Shown here: one piece after another, positions 57,225 through 64,000 of the stretch
Numbering within the stretch: position 1 is the first letter of the stretch
Layout: each line of letters opens with the position of its first letter
Source: Rhyzopertha dominica
Taxonomy: Eukaryota; Arthropoda; Insecta; Coleoptera; Bostrichidae
NCBI GenBank assembly: GCA_025024175.1
Contig: QCXZ01000138.1
Coordinates: 50,377,092-50,441,091, forward strand
Reading direction: 5' to 3'
Length of the DNA stretch: 64,000 bases
The notes under the pieces: generated by a model
Told to the model about the DNA's origin: nothing
Database searches by the model: none
Seen by the model: only the letters and a program-made list of their open reading frames with translations
Position numbers and translations under genes: made by a program

Positions 57225-58430
57225 TATACAGAGTCGCTACAAAGTATGGAACCAGAGGGTATTTCAGGTTCTGTGACCGATTTTTCTGAAATTGTGCATG
57301 GGCCTATGGGTAATTAAAGTGCATTTTCTGGAATTTTTCTACTCCGTGTCAGCTCTAGTTTCCGAGTTATGGGCGTAAGTTGCATTTTTTTAATGGGAAG
57401 GGACGTCAAAAGGTACATCATTGAAAATGATATTTTTCTAGATTTCAAAAATGTATTACACTTGTACAATTTATTACTTCTCAGGTCAGAAAAGTGAAAA
57501 TACAATAATTAAGCCTGACAAAGAACGAAAAGAATGAAATCGCTAAAATGACTGGTGACAATTTTCGTTTAGTTTACCAACTTATTGCAATTCGGGAACC
57601 CTAAAAAAACATGATTCCGTGAAAAATCCATTATTTTTTCAGATTTACATTACAGAAGATGCTCAAGACGTTCACCATTTACTTTGTGTTGTGTGTGGAC
57701 TTGTTCCATCCAACGTGGATTTGTGTCCGGCCAATATCTGCAATTATGTCTATTCACATTACCATTGAGGCAAAAAACTCGCTCCATCAGAAAACATAAT
57801 CCAATTTAAAATGTTTCTATCTTCACCTATCACGTTCATAGCAGTTTCGCAATTCTATCCCACGGTCGATATCATTTTTCCTCAGTTCTTGTAATACTTA
57901 AGTGAATTTTCTATGCATGAAACTTCTCTTTTTTCAAAATTTTCTGAACAGATTTTCTGCCAATATGGTGAGTGAGAGCTCGCTGTTGTACGGAACACTT
58001 GAAATTCTCTAAAATTCTCTAAAGGGACATTCAAGCTACTTTCTTCACTCGTAGTAACTTTTGGACGATTTTTAACACCGCCGATTTCCTCAAAACGTTG
58101 GAATGTTTTAATAACTGTTGATTTGGCAATTGGTTCATTATCTTCATGATTTGCATTGTAGAGTGCAACTGCTTCCGAATAACTTCGCCTTCTATCTCCA
58201 TAACCAATCATCCTCAAAATTTCGATGCGATCGTGTTCAGTTAACTGAGTCATTACGATTGCAAATAACAAAGTGAATAACAAAGGGAATACGAGGAAAA
58301 TGAAGACACCTGGAATTTTTATTCTTACTTAGCGATAATGAATTGTACAAGTGCGATACATTTTCGAAATTAGGAAAAAATATCATTTTTGACCCCGCTT
58401 CCCATTAAAAAGTGCAACTTATTTTATTGA
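57225..58430 (-). mobile_element. DDE transposon copy A (mariner/Tc-like, DUF4817-type N terminus)
   Basis: The left terminus (about 57225-57475) and a shorter right terminus (58337-58425) are inverted matches sharing AATTGTACAAGTG, ATATCATTTT and CTTCCCATTAAAAA. The encoded protein lies on the minus strand. The right end appears truncated after GTGCAACTT. Copy B at 39.9-40.4 kb carries the same terminal sequence. Confidence 0.8.
57650..58253 (-). pseudogene. DDE transposase, broken
   Basis: Starts at the ATG at 58253 with MTQLTEHDRIEILRMIGYGD, an N-terminal helix-turn-helix of the DUF4817 type. It continues with NEPIAKSTVIKTFQRFEEIG and stays open to about 57885. After frame breaks it resumes at about 57800 with the catalytic region (an altered S-DEA, then LNGNVNRHNCRYWPDTNPRW) and ends in HTQHKVNGERL. 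The first catalytic Asp codon is changed and stops are present, so it is inactive. Confidence 0.8.
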
Positions 58431-58763
58431 GTTACTTAAACAATAAACAACGTAGGCACAACTAAATTAGTTCTAATTAGTACTCTTGAAAGTATCATTT
58501 TAAACAATTTAACAGATTTAGTAAACGTTTCAACAAAACAAAGGTAATTTTTCCTTTTGTGAGGACTAATATCTTCTTTATAAAAATTATTCCTCCCTTG
58601 GCAGCGTGTTTTTTTTTATATTTCGCTGAAATCCTGCTGAACCTCTCAGCTTATTCACCGCAAACCCTTCCTAAACTATCTGGAAAAATCAGGTGTATAT
58701 GTAAGAAATGAACTTTTAGAGGCATTCGACGCTTTAAACTTCTAAAGTTTTTCAAGAAACCAT

Positions 58764-59385
58764 TTACAACTTGATGGTAATTGCTACTCTTATTCTTTCC
58801 NAGAAATTCATGACAGTCCAAGCTGCTAATTCCAGTTGATTCATTGTTTGATGGAATTTTGCATCCTGAAATAATTTCCTTATATGGGGATCAACAAATA
58901 TCCCCTCTAGAATTTTCGATAAATGTTGGAAATTTGGGATATTCCCCACTCGGCACACACGCAGGTTTTTTTCGTAAAAAACACTTGTTTCAAATACTGA
59001 AACGATAGTAATACTATATTTACCAACCCTTCTTCGTTATTTATATTTGCAAATTTTTCTCGAGTGGGGTAGTTGGCAAACACCACCCCCATAAAACCTT
59101 TTAAAACGGTTTGCCCAGGCAAATTTTTCCAAATAGGCGGTAATAAACCTGCAGTTGATATTTTTATTAGCTGTGCATAAGATGTACCGAGTTGGGCATA
59201 ATAATTATAGCTAAACCCTGCCATGCACCCCACTGAGGGATTACGTGTGCCGAGTTGGTATGAGTCCGAAAATTTTACTTGGAGGTCCTTGAAACATCTG
59301 CCTTCAAAATCTAATGCCTTTACAAGTTGTTTTACCAGTTCTAATTTAATGTGAATTCGTGGAAGAATCGATCGTTGAAGGGTTG
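58764..59385 (-). pseudogene. Uncharacterised insect transposon-like ORF, split by a MITE
   Basis: The minus strand reads RSILPRIHIKLELVKQLVKA, LDFEGRCFKDLQVKF, then after the MITE NFQHLSKILEGIFVDPHIRK, LFQDAKFHQTMNQLELAAWT. From memory, this layout (a PLHIKLGL segment, an IF-x-GP-QIR segment, then AW) belongs to a repeated, mobile-element-like protein common in insects and Hydra, whose function I do not know. Only a central part is present and it ends in frame breaks. Confidence 0.6.
58948..59255. mobile_element. Small MITE with ACTCGGCACAC terminal inverted repeats
   Basis: ACTCGGCACAC at 58948-58958 and GTGTGCCGAGT at 59245-59255 are exact inverted repeats bounding about 308 bases. The segment splits an ORF whose two sides belong together. 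No coding capacity of its own; the open frame across it appears fortuitous. I could not see a target-site duplication. Confidence 0.7.
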
Positions 59386-59399
59386 AAGATTGAATTTTA

Positions 59400-61965
59400 C
59401 ATTAAGTCATCCAGGAGTGAGGAGGTATCTTTTTTGAACAATCTTTCACAACATAATATCGCTTCACAACTCAACTATTCCATAGACAAAGGAAACAGGA
59501 GTATTTTGTAAACCCATTTTGAAGTCCCAGTAATAAGGCAATTACTTTTAGACCACCACACACTTCCCAAAGATAATGATTGTACATACTGAGTTAAACT
59601 TGGTATAGTTGACACGCGGTCATAGGTTTCTTTCATGTCAGCAGAATAAGTCAAACGAATACATGGTTTTAAGAAACAGAATTATTTTCAAGATCCATTA
59701 ACTTCTGCCCAGGAACTAAAAGAATGTCTACTTTCATAATACTTAAGAGATTCATTCGTGTATCTTAAATAGTGAAATTTTTGTCTCTAGTTTATGTAAT
59801 CCCAAAAGTAGTGAAGATTTCTTTGTTAGCTTTGTTCATTTAGTTATTAAGTTATTAAATGGAAACGATCACGCAATTCATGAAAGTACGATAAATTGCT
59901 TTTATGTTTTTGTAACATATAAACTTCAAATGTAACAAAAACTATTGGGCGAATTAACACAACGACGAAATAAATACGTTTCCATTTTATAGCTTATACG
60001 TGTAGCTTTTAGCCAATATCAACTGTAATATAAAGAATATAGGGATTAATCTGACACTTCTGTTCATTCTAAATCTAAAGAAACGCCGAGAGCAGTTAAA
60101 TTCTGTTGAAAAGTTAGACTAATTGTCTGTACATCGAACTCTTGGCTTATCGACCAACAGTACAGGTGGCGCCCTCTAATGATATATTAATAAAGTTTGG
60201 CGTCTTGCGTGGTATTCCCCTCTAATCTACTAGTAAATCATTAACATCTGTTTAAAAAGTGCAAATATTATTTTATTGGTGCATATCAACAGATGGGGAG
60301 GCTCTATGTATATATTTTTTGATTTAATATAAACGTCTAGTATTTAACAAAGCTAAGTTACACATATAACTTACAAAAAACCATTTTGTTTTTGGCATCT
60401 GATAAATATTTAGATTTTCTATCTCGAATTTATTAGATTTAATTGCTATATAATAAACCAACTAGAAAAATAACTGGTTTCCTTTGAAGAACTCAAAACA
60501 AGTGTTATTACAGTAGATTAGTCCAAAATTATCATGATTTAAGCAAACTAGTCCATCCAAAATGCTTTANTTGTATAGTAGTAAGGCAGGCCAAATCTTT
60601 CCAGATAAAAGTAAAATTTCAGATCTTATCTGGTATATGTAATTTCTTTTTCAACTGAAATAAAAATCGTAAATGGCATGATAAAATCACAACATGTATG
60701 CTGATATCAAGGCTGTGCTGGAAGCTGGAGTGTTTAGAACTAAGCAAGTAGGCAATATAAATATTTAAAAAAAACGCAAAATTAAACTATGATAATCAGT
60801 CTAAAAATTGTTACCTGTATTAGCAAACACAACTCTTCCCAAAAACAAAATTATCTAGATCGACCCTTGAAGTAGGTATGTATAATTTTAAAGCCTTGTA
60901 AAAAATTAACAGGGTATACAATAGAAATAATACAGATATATAAATATTTGGCAACAGTGGATAGACCTAAAAAATTTATTAATTCTAATTAGAAATTGAT
61001 ATACTTGGCATAATTGTTGAGCAAAAAGTTACTTATTACACCCATTGTAATAATAAGAAAGGCAACATTTTTGGACACTTATATATCCTTTATTTATGCA
61101 TAACATCTTGTCAGGTTATGGGATTGATTTTAGTTAATATCAATTTAAAAAGAAGAGAACTGTTACTATTCAGACAGCTATCAACGAAATTCCTCCATTT
61201 TAGCATTCAATAATGAAAAGTTAAAGTACCTACCAACAGCAGACAAATGAAACATTTTAAACTCCAGTGTTGCAGCCCACGTTTTGCTTTACCTGTTGAA
61301 ATGTGTATAAGATAAAACANAATTAACAATTATTTTAAAGGATATAAATTTTTTATTACAAAATTATATTTTTTCACCTTTTAAAACTTGTTGTATAGGT
61401 ACCTGAAAAGAAAAGATAAAAAAGAGCAACTATTTTATAAATTAGTTTTTATTTTCATTGATACCTTTTACCATTAGATGTATACACAAAAATCACATAT
61501 TTATTAAATAATATTTAAAAATTTTAAGCGTTATTTCATATATACAAAAAAACTAGTAGCTAAATCACATTGATTTTACTACGTACAAATATACAAAATG
61601 TACAAATATGATATTAGGCATCTGTTTACCTGGCATATTACATTATTATTGAGCCACACTCTCTTTCATTGCAAATCTTATAGATAGAAAGAAGTGTCTG
61701 AAATTTCTGTTTTTTCTTCCTCTGTCATACACTTTTCAGATTTTAATAATTACACTTTAGTAGTGACAAATAAAGCGTTCTCAAAAGATTCCACTTTAAT
61801 ACTAAACACAAAAGTACAACACTTCCTTTTACCTGTATTTTGAGTGCACATAACAAAAAAAAAACCAGCTGCGAATGCGCATCTCCAATTCATTCTAAGC
61901 CGTGTTATTGCTGCATTGTTCCGTGGTAACTACATCTAAAAATGGCCGGCTATGACAGTTAATGG
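59400..61965. other. No gene seen
   Basis: AT-rich DNA between the last transposon relic and the LRRFIP 3' end. No ORF with a domain. N bases at 60570 and 61320. Confidence 0.5.
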
Positions 61966-61970
61966 TATGG

Positions 61971-61976
61971 TTTATT
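61971..61976 (-). other. Candidate poly(A) signal of LRRFIP
   Basis: The minus strand reads AATAAA about 130 bases after the distal stop codon at 62105-62107. Confidence 0.5.
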
Positions 61977-62104
61977 ATTGTACGCTTTTGACGAATAAAA
62001 TAAGCTAAAACCTACAAGTATAACTTTAAAAAAACTTTCAGTAACGGTTTCGATCGCGACGGGGACATTCCTATTCGATAAGTATACTAATCGTCCATTG
62101 ATCG

Positions 62105-64000
62105 TCAGAGTTCCTTAAGCAGAGCCGATTTGGCATTTTTGAGCTTGTCCAGTCGCTTTAGCAGGTGAGTATTTGAAGTTTCGAGCTCTTCAGCCCGATT
62201 CTGCGCTTCCCGAGCCTGTAAAAGGAAAATGCAAAAATGATAGAAAATGTTGAGGGATTAAAAATTTCATAAACTGGTACTGTCTTTTAAAATGTGCAAA
62301 ACATAACGAAAAATTACAAACACGGCCAAGCAAAGAGTTTTGTTAGCTGTTAATACAGTCAGAAGAAAAAAAGTAGTTAATAATATAAGAAACATTTAGA
62401 GTTAAGATAATTAGAGTATAAATTTTTCAGTTCAAAACTGTTTTTTACCTAAGAATTGGAAGCCACTGATAAAATATGAAACATGAAGATGCATAAATTT
62501 TGCAGAACAACTGACCAAAGCACAAAAATATGGGGAACTGTTGAATTATGTTAAAATATTAAAAAAAAGTTCCAGTATAATGATTGTAAGTGATCCATAA
62601 TTTTTATATCCAACATGATTCCACTAAACTCAAATTTCATGAAGATATTTGTTACATATTTTATATAAAAAAATGACAGATACACAACCAAAGGCAATCG
62701 ACAGCGTATCTGTTTAAAAATAATTTTTGGTAAAATTTGAGTCACTGTGAAAATTGCCTTTAAAATGAAGCCTTAAGCTTCACCTTTTTTTGGTAGTATC
62801 AAAAAAATTGAATTTACCACAGTGAGCGTTATGTCTGCAGTGGTAATGAATAAATTCAATCAATTAGAAACTTCATTCCAACGAAAAAGCAAACGGCATA
62901 GCCACACCACAACGAAAACTACTTTACAAATTCTACTGCATCACATCACTCCGTGGAGCTTCCTGTTCAACAAACGCTTGCTCTGCTCCATCAAGGCATG
63001 CTTTGTTGCCTCAATCAACGTCACCTGCCCCTTAAGATTATCCACCTTAGGTGCAAACACAAACACAACAATAATACGGACAACCTCAAATCCAAAAGCA
63101 AAAATGGGACAAAACAAAAATAAAATTAGGAAAAAAGTACCTTCAAATTCGCTATCATACTCTACTGAGGAAGAAGAGTTAGTAAAAGAAAACGAATCCT
63201 GCAAAAATTGATTCGTAAATAAAAAAGCAGAGGCGACTGTGAAAAAAAATTGTGGGACGAGAAAATTAGTTACCTCTCGCTGTAATTTTCGTTTCTCAGC
63301 TTTCAGGGCTTCCTCGCTTTTTTCCGACACTTCGGCAGCGGATTTGTATCTTATTACTTGGCTTTCTAGTCGTGCCACATTGGCCTGCAATGTTGCAACA
63401 TCTTGCTCTGCTTTCTGCGCTCTGAATTTGTACTCGGCAAGTTGTTTGCTAATTTCTCCTAGAAAACAATGAGTATTCGATAAAAAAATGGTTTCTCTTC
63501 TGGTGGTGCCTTCAAACACAAAATAAAAACTGATGGCAAAAAAAGCCCATCTAAGAAAAAGTTTTTTAGCCAGAAAACCACACCAAAATATGAACATTGA
63601 AAGAATATTCACAGTTCAAACACAAATGAGCATCTTACGTTGTATATCGGCAGGGTCCATATCAGAATCTATGTTAGGTCCATTCAGAGACAGTCCCGCT
63701 ATGGCAGATTTTCGTCGTTTATTCCTCTCTTCTTCTAACTCTAATTTAAGATGGCTAATCTGGTCTTGGAGCTCGCTTCTTTCTTTGGCAAACCTTGCCA
63801 GCCGAACATCTATAATTAAAGTTGGAGAACAAGTGAAACTATTCAAGACATCAGATGCTACAGTAATTTACAATTGTTATTATTATTCTTTTTATGACAT
63901 ACCTAAACTACCTTCCCCAGCACTCTCCAGTAACTGGGCACTTTCTAAACTAACTAATGCCTTTTTCGTCGGTGAGTTGTAACTGTTGACACCGGAGTCG
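62105..64000 (-). CDS. LRRFIP2: Leucine-rich repeat flightless-interacting protein (LRRFIP), C-terminal part
   Basis: This is a cytoplasmic coiled-coil adaptor whose family binds the actin regulator Flightless-I and modulates Toll/Wnt signalling in vertebrates. Exons in transcript order: beyond 64000 to 63903, 63809-63639, 63458-63274 and 62215-62105. Borders are GT-AG and phases join cleanly to give ...[20 protein letters not shown]..., [20 protein letters not shown]..., [20 protein letters not shown]... and a terminal ARE...[18 protein letters not shown]. This heptad-rich order is characteristic of the LRRFIP1/2 C terminus. The gene runs leftwards and its N-terminal half lies off the right edge. 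An alternative terminal exon sits at 62941-63045. LRRFIP1 and LRRFIP2 cannot be told apart from this part; insects usually have one gene. Confidence 0.9.
62941..63045 (-). CDS. LRRFIP2: Alternative 3'-terminal exon of LRRFIP
   Basis: An acceptor (CACCTAAG) at 63046-63047 opens a 35-codon exon in the phase left by the exon ending at 63274. The joined protein reads KLQRE then [34 protein letters not shown] and a stop. It keeps heptad spacing and has no frame break, which is hard to explain as noise. It has no usable donor before its stop, so it would serve as a terminal exon in place of 62105-62215. Its polypyrimidine tract is weaker than that of the distal exon. Confidence 0.68.
   Translation of the reverse strand: MDNLKGQVTLIEATKHALMEQSKRLLNRKLHGVM

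Noticed and set aside
62822..63211. 129-codon plus-strand frame
   Set aside because: It is antisense to LRRFIP exon and intron sequence and has no domain of its own.

Overview
The window looks like AT-rich insect nuclear DNA, most plausibly from a beetle, although the order is inferred only from the transposon mix and is not proven. Coding exons are split by short GT-AG introns of about 50-60 bp as well as multi-kilobase ones. There are no bacterial features: no operons, ribosome binding sites, CRISPR arrays or rRNA, and I saw no tRNA. Scattered single N bases mark uncertain consensus positions.

Three host genes are recognisable. (1) 49-6268, plus strand: the splicing helicase DHX8/Prp22. 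Thirteen coding exons run to the stop codon and only the first few dozen residues lie off the left edge. (2) 7971-28661, minus strand: a Patched-related (PTCHD3/Ptr-like) RND membrane protein in ten coding exons. All splice phases agree, but one base is missing near 8697 in the last exon. (3) 62105-64000, minus strand: the C-terminal coiled coil of LRRFIP (flightless-interacting protein). It has two alternative 3'-terminal exons and continues off the right edge. DHX8 and the Patched-like gene converge, with a two-copy 0.38-kb tandem repeat between them.

The large Patched-like introns and the 33 kb between 28.7 and 61.9 kb are filled with decayed mobile elements. These are Penelope-like elements with GIY-YIG remnants (16.4-17.9, 21.9 and 30.8-32.2 kb), three LINE fragments, several Tc1/mariner-type DDE elements, a hAT-like remnant, two FLYWCH/MULE-type transposase relics, a THAP-domain element with inverted ends beside TTAA, a foldback element and a small MITE.

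The most informative structures are nested. A Penelope-like element flanked by ~110-bp inverted repeats sits inside a Tc3-like transposon, with an 8-bp direct repeat on both sides. That transposase also carries what looks like a 57-bp spliceosomal intron. Elsewhere a ~308-bp MITE interrupts an uncharacterised transposon-like ORF. I found no host gene between 28.7 and 61.9 kb. A GC-rich patch at 49.1-49.5 kb is the best candidate there for a promoter or a distal 5' exon.
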